Positions 52,374 through 61,783 of a stretch of 64,000 bases of DNA are shown here, piece by piece. Location of the stretch: positions 182,010 to 246,009 of the forward strand of contig NZ_KL543995.1 in NCBI RefSeq assembly GCF_000711885.1, given 5' to 3'. Each line of letters starts with the position of its first letter. The first letter of the stretch is position 1. The position numbers and the translations under genes are program-made. This stretch comes from Chromobacterium haemolyticum DSM 19808 (GTDB taxonomy: Bacteria; Pseudomonadota; Gammaproteobacteria; Burkholderiales; Chromobacteriaceae). The notes under the pieces were generated by a model. The model was given only the letters and a program-made list of their open reading frames with translations. It made no database searches and had not been told where the DNA came from.

Positions 52374-53297
52374 ATGGGGATGGCGAGCTTGAGTCGTTTG
52401 CTGCTGTTGGCGGCTTTGTGGGGTGGCAGTTTTTTGTTCATGCGCATCGCCGCGCCTACGCTGGGTGCGTTGCCCACGGCGTTTGGCCGGGTGGCGCTGG
52501 GGGCGGTGGGCCTGTTGGGGTTGATCGCCTTGCTGCGGGTGCGTTTGTCCTTCAAGGGCAAGCTGGCCGCCACCATGATGCTGGGGGTGATCAATTCCGG
52601 CCTGCCTTTTCTGCTGTTCGCGCTGGCGGCCCGGGTGTTGCCGGCCGGTTATAGCGCGATCTTGAACGCCAGCACGCCGCTGATGGGGGTGTTGATCGGC
52701 GCGGCGGCGTTTGGAGAACGTATTACCGCCAACAAGCTGGCCGGTGTATTGATTGGTTTGGCGGGCGTGGCGGTGTTGACACGGACGGGGCCGGCCGCGG
52801 GGCCGGAAGCGCTGTGGGGCGTGGCGGTTTGTCTGACGGCCACCGCCTGCTATGGGCTGGCGGGGTTTCTGACCCGGCGCTGGATAGCGGACCGGGGCGG
52901 CCTGGATAGCCGCGTGGTGGCTTTGGGCAGCCAGCTGGGCGCGGTGGTGTTGCTGTTGCCGTTCATGGCGTGGCAGGCAAGCGCGCAGCCCTTGAGGTGG
53001 CCGGCGGCGGGAGCGGAAGTGTGGCTGGCGATGCTGGCCCTGGGCCTGCTGTGTACTTCGCTGGCCTATATCTTGTACTTCCGCTTGATAGCCGACGTCG
53101 GCCCGCTGAAGGCGTTGACGGTGACGTTCTTGATTCCGCCCTTCGGCATTTTCTGGAGTTGGCTGGCGCTGGGCGAGACGGCGACGCTATCCCAGGCCCT
53201 GGGCGGCGGTTTGATCGCGCTGGCGCTGTGGCTGGTGCTGCGGCCGGAAGCGCCGGCGGCGCGCGCCGCCGCGCCGGACGAGGATTGGTCGATCTAG
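52374..53297 (+). CDS. EamA/DMT-family transporter
   Basis: 307 residues, ten membrane helices in two EamA repeats (LLLLAALWGGSFLFMRIA.., GVAVCLTATACYGLAGFLTR..), with GYSAILNASTPL and IPPFGIFWSWLALGE at the ends of each repeat. Family exports amino acids and metabolites. It is likely controlled by the divergent LysR protein. Confidence 0.9.
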   Translation: MGMASLSRLLLLAALWGGSFLFMRIAAPTLGALPTAFGRVALGAVGLLGLIALLRVRLSFKGKLAATMMLGVINSGLPFLLFALAARVLPAGYSAILNASTPLMGVLIGAAAFGERITANKLAGVLIGLAGVAVLTRTGPAAGPEALWGVAVCLTATACYGLAGFLTRRWIADRGGLDSRVVALGSQLGAVVLLLPFMAWQASAQPLRWPAAGAEVWLAMLALGLLCTSLAYILYFRLIADVGPLKALTVTFLIPPFGIFWSWLALGETATLSQALGGGLIALALWLVLRPEAPAARAAAPDEDWSI

Positions 53298-53315
53298 CGG
53301 CGGCGCGGGGCGGGT

Positions 53316-53864
53316 TTAGTTAAGCAGCAGATAGTTGATCGGGCTTTCTCCGCAGGCCGCCAGGCCGCATTCGAGGAACACGGACAGGGCGTTGCCCAAG
53401 AGCAGCAACATGGTCAGGGCCACGCCGGCTCTGGCCAGCCGGCTCAGTTGCGCCGGGGGCTGGCGGTCGAAGCTGTGTTCTCGCTGGCACAGCATCAGCA
53501 ACAGCCCGCTGCCGATGAAGACGGCGAAGAAGGCGATGGCGGCCCAGGTGTAGAAGTGCAGGCCCAGGACGGGCGGGCCGAAGCCGGCGTCGCCGGGGGC
53601 GATGTGCAACAGCACTTGGCGGCCGGCCACGGCGAAGCCGGCGGCGGCGGCCAGCAGCATCATGCCGTAATGGCCGGGCTTGTCGCCCAGCAGCACGTTG
53701 GCGGCCAGCGCCACCGCTATCGCGCACAAGGCCACGCGTTGCAGCAGGCAGAGCGGGCAGGGCAGTTCATGCTGGGCGAACTGGAAGTAGAAGGCGACGA
53801 GCAGCATCAGGTTGATCAGCAGCAGGCCCAGCTGGTTTAGTTTGCCGGTGAGGTTTTGCGTCAT
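53316..53864 (-). CDS. DsbB-like disulfide bond formation protein
   Basis: 182 residues and about five membrane helices. Periplasmic Cys36-x-x-Cys39 in PCPLCLLQR, the quinone-linked DsbB pair. The second pair expected in the other loop is not at the usual position; instead Cys residues occur in FLECGLAACGESP at the C-terminus. It is a divergent member of the group found beside DUF5993 genes. The start has AGGAG upstream and lies ten bases after the DUF5993 stop. Confidence 0.85.
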   Translation of the reverse strand: MTQNLTGKLNQLGLLLINLMLLVAFYFQFAQHELPCPLCLLQRVALCAIAVALAANVLLGDKPGHYGMMLLAAAAGFAVAGRQVLLHIAPGDAGFGPPVLGLHFYTWAAIAFFAVFIGSGLLLMLCQREHSFDRQPPAQLSRLARAGVALTMLLLLGNALSVFLECGLAACGESPINYLLLN

Positions 53865-53874
53865 GTCGGGCTCC

Positions 53875-54030
53875 TCACAGGGAAATGGGCAATGTGCTGG
53901 TGGCGTGGAACTTGAACCAGTACAGCGTGAGCGCGAAGGCCAGGCCCCAGCAGGCGTAGGCCCATTGGCGCTTGCGCAGAATCAGGGCCAGCAGGGAGGC
54001 GGCTAGCAGTAGAAACAACAGGGTATCCAT
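53875..54030 (-). CDS. Small membrane protein, DUF5993-like
   Basis: 51 residues from ATG at 54030: MDTLLFLLLAASLLALILRK, then a second helix QWAYACWGLAFALTLYWF and a tail ending LPISL. Two membrane segments. DUF5993 proteins are typically encoded next to DsbB-like proteins, as here, so they probably work together at the inner membrane. Confidence 0.75.
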   Translation of the reverse strand: MDTLLFLLLAASLLALILRKRQWAYACWGLAFALTLYWFKFHATSTLPISL

Positions 54031-54167
54031 CGGGAAGTCCTTAATGTGGCGGGTCGGCGGGGCCGGCCTGGGTGGTGGTTGCCAATGAATATTAGCGCTT
54101 GCTTAATGTTGTGTGAATAGCTTGTTTACGGGCGGTGCAGCGAAATTCTTTACGCAATCAGTACATT

Positions 54168-54183
54168 TACGATTCGTATCGTA
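54168..54183. promoter_or_regulatory. TACG-N8-CGTA site upstream of the sensor gene
   Basis: TACGATTCGTATCGTA, six-base arms, about 115 bases before the sensor ATG. Same TACG-N8-CGTA pattern as at 57650 in front of urtA; candidate site for the LuxR domain of the sensor. Confidence 0.5.
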
Positions 54184-54297
54184 TAAAACGGGCGCGGCCG
54201 CGCGCGATGCCGCGCCGCCGAGCTTTACGGCCCGCGGCGGCCATTGGCAAGCTTTTTGCATTGAAGCTGTTGTTAGCATACGCTCAAGGCCGCCGCC

Positions 54298-57200
54298 ATG
54301 TCCGCCTCCGATCCCGCGCCGCTTTACGCGGTGAAAGTCCGTCGCGATTACAACAGCTGGGTAGCGCGCGAGTCGCTGGAGGATTTTGCGCTGCGTTATA
54401 CCCCGCACAGCTTCCGGCGCTGGTCGCCGTGGCGAGTGGCGCACACCGCGCTGGGCGGTGCCGCCGCCTTTCTGGTGTTGGAGGCGGTGGGCGCGGCGAT
54501 GCTGACGGCGGGAGGCTTCGTCAACGCGGCCTGGGCCATTCTGGCGGTGGGGCTGGTGATTTTGCTGGTTGGCCTGCCGATCAGCGTCTACGCCGCCCGC
54601 TATGGCGTGGACATGGATTTGCTGACCCGCGGCGCCGGTTTCGGTTATCTGGGCTCCACCGTCACCTCCTTGTTGTACGCCGCCTTCACCTTTATTTTCT
54701 TCGCGCTGGAAGCCGCCATCATGGCGTATGCGCTGGAGTTGGGGTTTGGCCTGCCGCCGGCCTGGGGCTATCTGCTGTGCACAGTGGCGGTGCTGCCGCT
54801 GGTGGCTCACGGGGTCACCGCCATCAGCCGGCTGCAAGCCTGGACCCAGCCGCTGTGGCTGGGCCTGCTGCTGTTGCCTTACGGCTTCGTGCTGGCGCGC
54901 CAGCCGGAGGCGCTGAGCGGCTTCTGGCACTATGCCGGGGCGGAAGGCGGGGCGGGCGGTTTCGATCTGCGCCGTTTTGGTGCGGCCTTCGGCATCGGCA
55001 TCGCCTTGATCGCCCAGATGGGGGAGCAGGCGGACTATCTGCGCTTCATGCCGCCGCCCGCCGCCGGCCGCCGCCGCTGGTGGTTGGCCTGTCTGGCCGG
55101 CGGCCCGGGATGGGTGTTGCCGGGCATGCTGAAGATGCTGGGCGGCGCGCTGCTGGCCTGGCTGGCCTTGGATCACGGCCAGACGGACGGGCCGGCGCCG
55201 GATCCGGCTCGCCTGTATTGGTTCGGCTATGTCCAGGGATGGGGCGACGGCCGGCTGGCGCTGGCGGCGACGGTGCTGTTTGTGCTGCTGTCGCAGCTGA
55301 AGATCAATGTCACGAATGCCTACGCCGGTTCGCTGGCCTGGTCCAATTTTTTTGCGCGGCTGACCCACAGCCATCCGGGACGGGTGGTGTGGGTGGTTTT
55401 TAATCTCTTGATCGCGCTGTTGCTGATGGAGCTGGAGGTTTTCCAGGCGCTGGCGCATGTGCTGGCGCTGTTCGCCAATCTGGCGATCGCCTGGATGGTC
55501 ACCGTGGCGGCGGATTTGGCCATCAACAAGCCGCTGGGGCTGAGCCCGCCGGGCATAGAGTTCCGCCGGGGCTATCTCTACGACGTCAATCCGGTGGGGC
55601 TGGGTTCGCTGGTCTTGGCCTCGGCGGTTTCGGTGTCGGCGCATCTGGGGGCGTTGGGCGAGCAGATGCAGCCGCTGGCGCCCTTCCTGTCTTTGCTGAC
55701 CGCTTTGCTGGCCACGCCGGCGCTGGCCTGGCTCAGCGGCGGCCGTTATTACCTGGCGCGCCGGCCGGCGTTGCCGCCGGCCCCGCCGCAGCGCTGCGTA
55801 TTGTGCCGCCGCCAGTACGAGCCGCCGGACATGGTGAGCTGCCCGGCGTATCGCGGTTGGATCTGTTCCTTGTGCTGCACGCTGGACGCGCGTTGTGACG
55901 ACCGCTGCAAGCCCAAGGCGCGGCTGGACGAGCAATGGCGCGCATGGCTGAGCCGGCTGTTGCCGAGCGCTTGCCGGCCGTATCTGCAACGAGGCCTGGC
56001 CGATTATCTGCTGCTGATGACGCTGTTGCTGGCGGGCTTGGGCCTGTTGTTGGGCGGCTTGTTTTGCCTGGCGCGGAGCCGACCGGGCTTGGACGCGCTG
56101 GCGGCGCGGCTGCCGCAATTGGGCGCGGGCCTGCTGTTGGGCGGCAGCGTGCTGGCGTGGTGGCTGGTTTTGCTGCGCCAGAGCCGGCAGGTGGCGAGGC
56201 AGGAGTCCAAGCGGCAGACCCAGCGTTTGTTGCGGGAGATCGCGTCCCACCGCCGCACCGACGCGCTATTGCAAAAGGCGCGCCGGGCCGCGGAACAGGC
56301 CAACCAGGCCAAGAGCCGTTATGTGAGCACGCTCAGCCATGAGCTGCGCACGCCGCTGAACAGCATGTTGGGCTATGCGCAGATCCTGGACGGGGACCCT
56401 GAGATTCCGCCGTCGAAGCGGCCGGCGTTGGCGGTGATCCGCCGCAGCGGCGATCACCTGCTGTCGGTGATCGAGGGCACGCTGGATCTGGCGCGGATCG
56501 AGAGCGGCCGGCTCAATCTGGAGCCGCGGCCGCTGGATTTCGCTGAGTTCATCCGCCAATTGACGGCGATGTTCCAGTTGCAGGCGCGGGAGAAGGGGCT
56601 GGGCTTCCGCTTCCTTCCGCAAGGGGAATGGCCGGCCATGGTGCGCGCCGACGAACGCCGGCTGCGACAGGTCCTGATCAATTTGCTGGGCAACGCGGTC
56701 AAGTTCACCGCGCATGGCGAGGTTAGCCTGGGCTTGCGTTATCAGGGCGAGGTGGCGTGTTTCGAGATTGCCGACACCGGCCCCGGCATCGCGCCGGAGG
56801 AGGCCGAGCGCGTGTTCGAGCCGTTTGAGCGCGGCGGCGGGGCCGCCGGCCAGGGCGGCAGCGGGCTGGGCCTGACCATTGCGGGGATGTTGACCTCGCT
56901 GATGGGGGGCGAACTGAGGCTGGACAGCCGGCCGAGCGGGGGCTGCGTGTTTACGCTGCGCTTGTTCCTGCCGCGATTGGGCGCCGCGCCGGCGCCGCCC
57001 TTGTCGGCGCGCGTCGGCTATCAGGGCCGGCGGCGGCGGGTGCTGCTGGTGGACAACCATGCGCAGGATCGGGAGATGCTGGCCAGCGCCTTGCTGCCTT
57101 TGGGTTTCGAGGTGGAGCAGGCCGCCAGCGGCCAGGCTTGCCTGGACTGGCTGGAGCAGGCGGGGGCGCTGCCGGACCTGGTGTGCATGGATCTGGCGAT

Positions 57201-57642
57201 GCCGGGCCTGGACGGCTGGGAAACCTTGAGGCGTATCCGCCGTCGGCACGGCGATGCGCCGGCGTTGGCGGTGATTTCCGCCAATGCCTTCGAGCAGGGG
57301 CAGGACAACGACGCGGGCATCCGCGCCGAGGATTTCTTCGTCAAGCCCATCCGGGTAGAGCGCCTGCTGGACTGGATAGGCCAGCGCTTGGAGCTGGAGT
57401 GGCTGAACGGCGCGGAGCCGGCGCTGCGCTGGCCGCCGGAGGAGGCGCTGGGGCTGACTCCGCGTCAGGCCGAGGTGCTGCATTGGCTGAGCCTGGGCAA
57501 GACCAACCGCGACATCGGCGACATCCTCGGCATGAGTCCGCGCACCGTCAACAAGCATCTGGAGCATGTGTTCGCCCGACTGGGGGTGGAAACCCGCACC
57601 TCGGCCGCGGCGCTGGCTTTGCGCAGCGCCGGAGGCGGGTGA
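54298..57642 (+). CDS. NCS1-type transporter / histidine kinase / receiver / LuxR fusion regulator
   Basis: 1114 residues. About 1-490: twelve-helix NCS1 (purine-cytosine permease) type transporter (YTPHSFRRWSPWRVAHT, NVTNAYAGSLAWSNFFARL). About 498-541: a cysteine cluster (CVLC..C..CSLCC..C..C), probably zinc-binding. Two helices at 555-620, then a HisKA domain with His681 (STLSHELRTPLN), an HATPase domain (NLLGNAVKFT, DTGPGIAPEE, GSGLGLTIAG), a receiver with Asp965 (MDLAMPGLDG), and a C-terminal LuxR-type helix-turn-helix (LTPRQAEVLHWLSLGKTNRD, SPRTVNKHLEHVFARLG). It sits just ahead of urtABCDE and ureD, so it most likely senses urea or nitrogen status and controls them. Confidence 0.9.
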   Translation: MSASDPAPLYAVKVRRDYNSWVARESLEDFALRYTPHSFRRWSPWRVAHTALGGAAAFLVLEAVGAAMLTAGGFVNAAWAILAVGLVILLVGLPISVYAARYGVDMDLLTRGAGFGYLGSTVTSLLYAAFTFIFFALEAAIMAYALELGFGLPPAWGYLLCTVAVLPLVAHGVTAISRLQAWTQPLWLGLLLLPYGFVLARQPEALSGFWHYAGAEGGAGGFDLRRFGAAFGIGIALIAQMGEQADYLRFMPPPAAGRRRWWLACLAGGPGWVLPGMLKMLGGALLAWLALDHGQTDGPAPDPARLYWFGYVQGWGDGRLALAATVLFVLLSQLKINVTNAYAGSLAWSNFFARLTHSHPGRVVWVVFNLLIALLLMELEVFQALAHVLALFANLAIAWMVTVAADLAINKPLGLSPPGIEFRRGYLYDVNPVGLGSLVLASAVSVSAHLGALGEQMQPLAPFLSLLTALLATPALAWLSGGRYYLARRPALPPAPPQRCVLCRRQYEPPDMVSCPAYRGWICSLCCTLDARCDDRCKPKARLDEQWRAWLSRLLPSACRPYLQRGLADYLLLMTLLLAGLGLLLGGLFCLARSRPGLDALAARLPQLGAGLLLGGSVLAWWLVLLRQSRQVARQESKRQTQRLLREIASHRRTDALLQKARRAAEQANQAKSRYVSTLSHELRTPLNSMLGYAQILDGDPEIPPSKRPALAVIRRSGDHLLSVIEGTLDLARIESGRLNLEPRPLDFAEFIRQLTAMFQLQAREKGLGFRFLPQGEWPAMVRADERRLRQVLINLLGNAVKFTAHGEVSLGLRYQGEVACFEIADTGPGIAPEEAERVFEPFERGGGAAGQGGSGLGLTIAGMLTSLMGGELRLDSRPSGGCVFTLRLFLPRLGAAPAPPLSARVGYQGRRRRVLLVDNHAQDREMLASALLPLGFEVEQAASGQACLDWLEQAGALPDLVCMDLAMPGLDGWETLRRIRRRHGDAPALAVISANAFEQGQDNDAGIRAEDFFVKPIRVERLLDWIGQRLELEWLNGAEPALRWPPEEALGLTPRQAEVLHWLSLGKTNRDIGDILGMSPRTVNKHLEHVFARLGVETRTSAAALALRSAGGG

Positions 57643-57649
57643 GAGGGCA

Positions 57650-57665
57650 TACGTCATGTAACGTA
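57650..57665. promoter_or_regulatory. TACG-N8-CGTA site upstream of urtA
   Basis: TACGTCATGTAACGTA, inside the longer inverted repeat ATACGT..ACGTAT, eight bases after the sensor gene and about 108 before urtA. Matches the site at 54168. Confidence 0.5.
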
Positions 57666-57772
57666 TTTCGGCCGGGCGGGCCGGGGCTTAGTCTGATCCT
57701 GCAGTGCAACAATTTCCAGCCGGGCCGGCCAGACGGCCTCCCGGCGTTTCAGGATCGCCCCAGGAGCTTCCC

Positions 57773-59038
57773 ATGTTCATTCGCCCTCATGTCTTGCCTA
57801 CCCTTGCGCTGAGCCTGGCGCTGGGCGGCCTCGGCGCCGCGCCGGCCCTTGCCGCCGGCACCATCAAGGTGGGGGTGCTGCACTCCCTGTCCGGCACCAT
57901 GGCCATTTCCGAAACCTCGCTCAAGAATATGGCGCTGTTCGCCATCGACCAGATCAACGCCGATGGCGGGGTGCTGGGCAAAAAGCTGGAGCCGGTGGTG
58001 GTGGACCCGGCTTCCAACTGGCCGTTGTTTGCGGAGAAGGCGCGCCAATTGCTGAGCCGAGACAAGGTGGCGGTGACCTTCGGCTGTTGGACTTCGGTGT
58101 CGCGCAAATCGGTGTTGCCGGTGTTCGAGGAGTTGAACGGTTTGCTGTTCTACCCGGTGCAGTACGAGGGCGAGGAGATGTCGCCCAATGTGTTCTACAC
58201 CGGCGCGGCGCCCAATCAGCAGGCGATCCCGGCGGTGGAGTACCTGATGAGCAAGGAAGGCGGCGGCGCGCGGCGCTTCTTCCTGCTGGGCACCGATTAT
58301 GTCTACCCGCGCACCACCAACAAGATTCTGCGCGCCTTCCTCAAAACCAAGGGGGTCAAGGACGCGGACATCCAAGAGGCCTACACCCCGTTTGGCCATA
58401 ACGACTACCAGACCATCGTCGCCAATATCAAGAAGTTCGCCGCCGGCGGCAAGACCGCGGTGGTGTCCACCATCAATGGCGACTCCAATGTGCCGTTCTA
58501 CAAAGAGCTGGGCAATCAGGGCCTGAAAGCGGCCGAGGTGCCGGTGATGGCGTTCTCGGTGGGCGAGGAGGAGCTCAAGGGCATGGACGCCAAGCCCTTG
58601 GCCGGCCATCTGGCGGCCTGGAATTACTTCATGAGCGTTAAGAACCCGGTCAATGCCAAATGGACGGCGGACTACCGCGCCTGGGCGCGCAAGAAGGGCA
58701 TTGCCGGGGCGGACAAGCTGGTGACCAACGATCCGATGGAGGCGACCTACGTCGGCATCCGGCTATGGGCGCAAGCGGCGCGCAAGGCCGGCAGCACCGA
58801 TGTGGCCGCGGTGAGCAAGGCCCTGGCCGGGGTGCGCCTGGACGCGCCGTCGGGCTATCCGCTGGAGATGGACGCCCGCAACCACCATTTGCGCAAGCCG
58901 GTGATGATTGGCGAGATTCAGCCCAACGGACAGTTCTCGGTGGTGTGGAAAAGCCGGAGCGTGGTGCGCGCACAGCCGTGGAGTCCGTACCTCCCTGGCA
59001 ACGACAAACGGCCGGATGCCCCGGTGAAGAGCAAGTGA
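57773..59038 (+). CDS. urtA: Urea ABC transporter, substrate-binding protein
   Basis: 421 residues from ATG 57773 (AGGAG upstream). Signal peptide ending ALA, then a type I periplasmic-binding fold of the amide/urea group: IKVGVLHSLSGTMAISE, FGCWTSVSRKSVLPVFE, LFYPVQYEGEE, GTDYVYPRTTNKI and INGDSNVPFYKEL. Captures urea for the UrtBCDE permease. Strong ribosome site fits the high level needed for a binding protein. Confidence 0.95.
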   Translation: MFIRPHVLPTLALSLALGGLGAAPALAAGTIKVGVLHSLSGTMAISETSLKNMALFAIDQINADGGVLGKKLEPVVVDPASNWPLFAEKARQLLSRDKVAVTFGCWTSVSRKSVLPVFEELNGLLFYPVQYEGEEMSPNVFYTGAAPNQQAIPAVEYLMSKEGGGARRFFLLGTDYVYPRTTNKILRAFLKTKGVKDADIQEAYTPFGHNDYQTIVANIKKFAAGGKTAVVSTINGDSNVPFYKELGNQGLKAAEVPVMAFSVGEEELKGMDAKPLAGHLAAWNYFMSVKNPVNAKWTADYRAWARKKGIAGADKLVTNDPMEATYVGIRLWAQAARKAGSTDVAAVSKALAGVRLDAPSGYPLEMDARNHHLRKPVMIGEIQPNGQFSVVWKSRSVVRAQPWSPYLPGNDKRPDAPVKSK

Positions 59039-59056
59039 GCCGAGAAGGAGTCCGCG

Positions 59057-60637
59057 ATGCCCTGGTGTAAAGCCTTGTCTTGGGCGCTGGCGCTGTGGTG
59101 CGCGGCGGCCGGCGCCGGCCCCTTGGCCGACCTGGCCGGCGCCGATCCGGCCGAGCGCGCCGGCTTGATTGAAAGCTGGGCGCCGCGCCCGGACGCGGAG
59201 CGCCGCGCGGCGGTGGCCGCGTTGGAGGAGGGCCGGCTGTTGCAGTCCGCCGATGGCCGGCGCGTGTTGTGGCTGCGGCCGGACGGCGCGCTCGGCGATG
59301 CGGTGTCCGGCCAGCCGGCGGCGGGCGACGCCGCCAGTCTGGAGCCGCTGCCGCTGAACAACCGGCTGCGCGGCGCTTTGGCGGTGTTTCACGCGGTCGA
59401 CGAACTGGCCGCTGCGGATGCTGTCCGGCGGCTGGCCGCGGTCCGTGTGCTGGCGGACAGCGCTAACCCGGCCTTGCTGCCCTTGCTGCGGAACCGGCTG
59501 GCGCGGGAGGGTGACGCCGAGTTGCGGCGCGCGTTGGAGCAAGCGTGCGCCCGCTTGTCGCTGGCCAGCCCGGACCCGGCGCAGCGGAGAGCCGCCGCCG
59601 CGGCGCTGGCGGACAGCGGCGATCCGGCCGCCTTGGCCTTGCTGGCGCCCTTGACCGACGCCGCCAACGAAAGCGACGCCGGGGTGCGCGACGCCGCGAC
59701 GAGTGCGCAAGCGGCCATCCGCGCCAGCGTGCAGGTGGACAATTTACTGGGAGCGGCCTTCGCCGGCCTCAGCCTGGGCTCGGTGCTGCTGCTGGCGGCG
59801 TTGGGCTTGGCCATCACTTATGGCTTGCTGGGCGTGATCAATATGGCGCACGGCGAGATGCTGATGCTGGGGGCCTATGTCTCTTATGCGGCGCAAAGCC
59901 TGTTTCAAAGCCGCTGGCCGGCCGCCGCCGACGCCTATCTGGCGCTGGCGTTGCCGGCGGCCTTCCTGTTCACCGCCGGCGTGGGCATGGCGCTGGAACG
60001 GCTGGTGATCCGCCATCTCTACGGCCGGCCGCTGGAAACGCTGCTGGCCACCTGGGGCATCAGCCTGGCGCTGATGCAGTTGGTGCGAACGCTGTTCGGC
60101 GCGCAGAACGTGGCGGTGGCCAATCCCGGCTGGTTGACCGGCGGCTGGGTCTTGAGCCCGGCGCTGACGCTGCCCTACAACCGCATCGCCGTCATTTTGT
60201 TCTCCGCGCTGACGCTGGGCCTGGTCTGGCTGGCGCTGAACCGCAGCCGGCTGGGTCTGTTTGTGCGCGCGGTGACCCAGAACCGGAGCATGGCGGACAG
60301 CCTGGGCGTGGCGACCGGGCGGGTGGACATGCTGGCCTTCGGCCTGGGCAGCGGCATCGCCGGCCTGGGCGGGGTGGCGCTGAGCCAGATAGGCAATGTC
60401 GGCCCGGACTTGGGCCAGGGCTATATCGTCGACAGTTTCATGGTGGTGGTGCTGGGCGGCGTGGGCCAGTTGGCCGGCGCGGCGTGGGGCGCGCTGGGCC
60501 TGGGCGTGGCCAACAAGCTGCTGGAACCGGCGCTGGGCGCGGTGCTGGGCAAGATTCTGATCCTGGCCGGCATCATTCTGTTCATCCAAAAACGTCCGCA
60601 AGGCCTGTTCGCCCTCAAGGGCCGGGCCGTGGATTAG
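59057..60637 (+). CDS. urtB: Urea ABC transporter permease
   Basis: 526 residues. A long N-terminal periplasmic region (about 20-225) made of Ala-rich helical repeats, as usual in UrtB, precedes a LivH-type permease with about eight helices (LLGAAFAGLSLGSVLLLAALG, GVINMAHGEMLMLGAY, RAVTQNRSMADSLGV). Partner of UrtC in the membrane. Confidence 0.94.
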   Translation: MPWCKALSWALALWCAAAGAGPLADLAGADPAERAGLIESWAPRPDAERRAAVAALEEGRLLQSADGRRVLWLRPDGALGDAVSGQPAAGDAASLEPLPLNNRLRGALAVFHAVDELAAADAVRRLAAVRVLADSANPALLPLLRNRLAREGDAELRRALEQACARLSLASPDPAQRRAAAAALADSGDPAALALLAPLTDAANESDAGVRDAATSAQAAIRASVQVDNLLGAAFAGLSLGSVLLLAALGLAITYGLLGVINMAHGEMLMLGAYVSYAAQSLFQSRWPAAADAYLALALPAAFLFTAGVGMALERLVIRHLYGRPLETLLATWGISLALMQLVRTLFGAQNVAVANPGWLTGGWVLSPALTLPYNRIAVILFSALTLGLVWLALNRSRLGLFVRAVTQNRSMADSLGVATGRVDMLAFGLGSGIAGLGGVALSQIGNVGPDLGQGYIVDSFMVVVLGGVGQLAGAAWGALGLGVANKLLEPALGAVLGKILILAGIILFIQKRPQGLFALKGRAVD

Positions 60638-60645
60638 GAGCCGCC

Positions 60646-61746
60646 ATGCATCTTCCTTACTCTTTGAGGCTCTTGTCTGGCCTGAGCCGCAGGCGCTGGG
60701 GCGCGGCGGCGTTGGCCCTGGCCTGGCTCGGCTTGCTGGCGCTGCCCCTGCTGCATGTGTTCGCGCCGGCGGACAGCGGCTGGCGGGTGTCGGCTTATGT
60801 TCTGACCCTGGCTGGCAAGATTCTGTGCTACGCGGTGCTGGCGCTGGCTTTGGACCTGGTCTGGGGCTATGCCGGCTTGCTCAGCCTGGGCCACGGCTTG
60901 TTCTTCGCGCTGGGCGGCTACGGCATGGGCATGTATCTGATGCGGCAGATCGGCAACGATGGCGTCTACCAGAGCGCGCTGCCGGATTTCATGGTGTCGC
61001 TGGACTGGCGGGCGCTGCCGTGGTTCTGGCAGGGCAGCGAGCACCTGGCCTGGGCCTTGTGCCTGGAGGTGGGCGCGCCCGGGCTGTTGGCGCTGGGCTT
61101 TGGCTGGCTGGCTTTCCGTTCCCGCATTCGCGGTGTGTATTTTTCCATCATCACCCAGGCGCTGACCTACGCGGCGATGCTGCTGTTCTTCCGCAACGAG
61201 ACCGGTTTTGGCGGCAATAACGGCTTTACCGGTTTCAAGCGCATCCTGGGCTTCGGCATTGCCGAGCCGGCCACCCGCGCCTGGCTGTTCATCCTCAGCG
61301 CGCTACTGCTGTCGCTGTCTTTGCTGGGGGCGTTCTGGCTGATGCGCGGCAAGTTCGGCCGCATTCTCACGGCGGTGCGCGACGCCGAATCGCGGCTGAT
61401 GTTCTGCGGTTATCGGCCGCAGGATTACAAGCTGGCGATATGGGTGTTGTCCGCCATGCTGTGCGGGCTGGCCGGCGCCTTGTACGTGCCGCAGGCCGGC
61501 ATCATCAATCCGGGCGAGATGTCGCCGGGCAATTCGATAGAGGCTGCCGTCTGGGTGGCGGTGGGCGGCCGCGGCACCTTGATTGGCCCGGTGCTGGGCG
61601 CGGTGCTGGTCAATGCGGCCAAGAGCTGGTTTACCGTGGCCTTGCCGGAGTACTGGCTGTTCTTTCTGGGCGGCTTGTTCATCGCCGGCACCCTGTTGCT
61701 GCCGCGCGGCTTGATGGGTTTGCTGGCGCGAGGCCGCGGCGCGTGA
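60646..61746 (+). CDS. urtC: Urea ABC transporter permease
   Basis: 366 residues from ATG 60646, with TAGGAG overlapping the urtB stop. LivM-type permease with about ten helices: YAGLLSLGHGLFFALGGYGM, GVYFSIITQALTYA, ETGFGGNNGFTGF, RDAESRLMFCGYRPQDYKL and PGEMSPGNSIEAAVWVAVGG, all characteristic of UrtC. Confidence 0.95.
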   Translation: MHLPYSLRLLSGLSRRRWGAAALALAWLGLLALPLLHVFAPADSGWRVSAYVLTLAGKILCYAVLALALDLVWGYAGLLSLGHGLFFALGGYGMGMYLMRQIGNDGVYQSALPDFMVSLDWRALPWFWQGSEHLAWALCLEVGAPGLLALGFGWLAFRSRIRGVYFSIITQALTYAAMLLFFRNETGFGGNNGFTGFKRILGFGIAEPATRAWLFILSALLLSLSLLGAFWLMRGKFGRILTAVRDAESRLMFCGYRPQDYKLAIWVLSAMLCGLAGALYVPQAGIINPGEMSPGNSIEAAVWVAVGGRGTLIGPVLGAVLVNAAKSWFTVALPEYWLFFLGGLFIAGTLLLPRGLMGLLARGRGA

Positions 61747-61783
61747 AGCCGCCGCGCAGTTATTTATTTTCCGGATATGCGAC

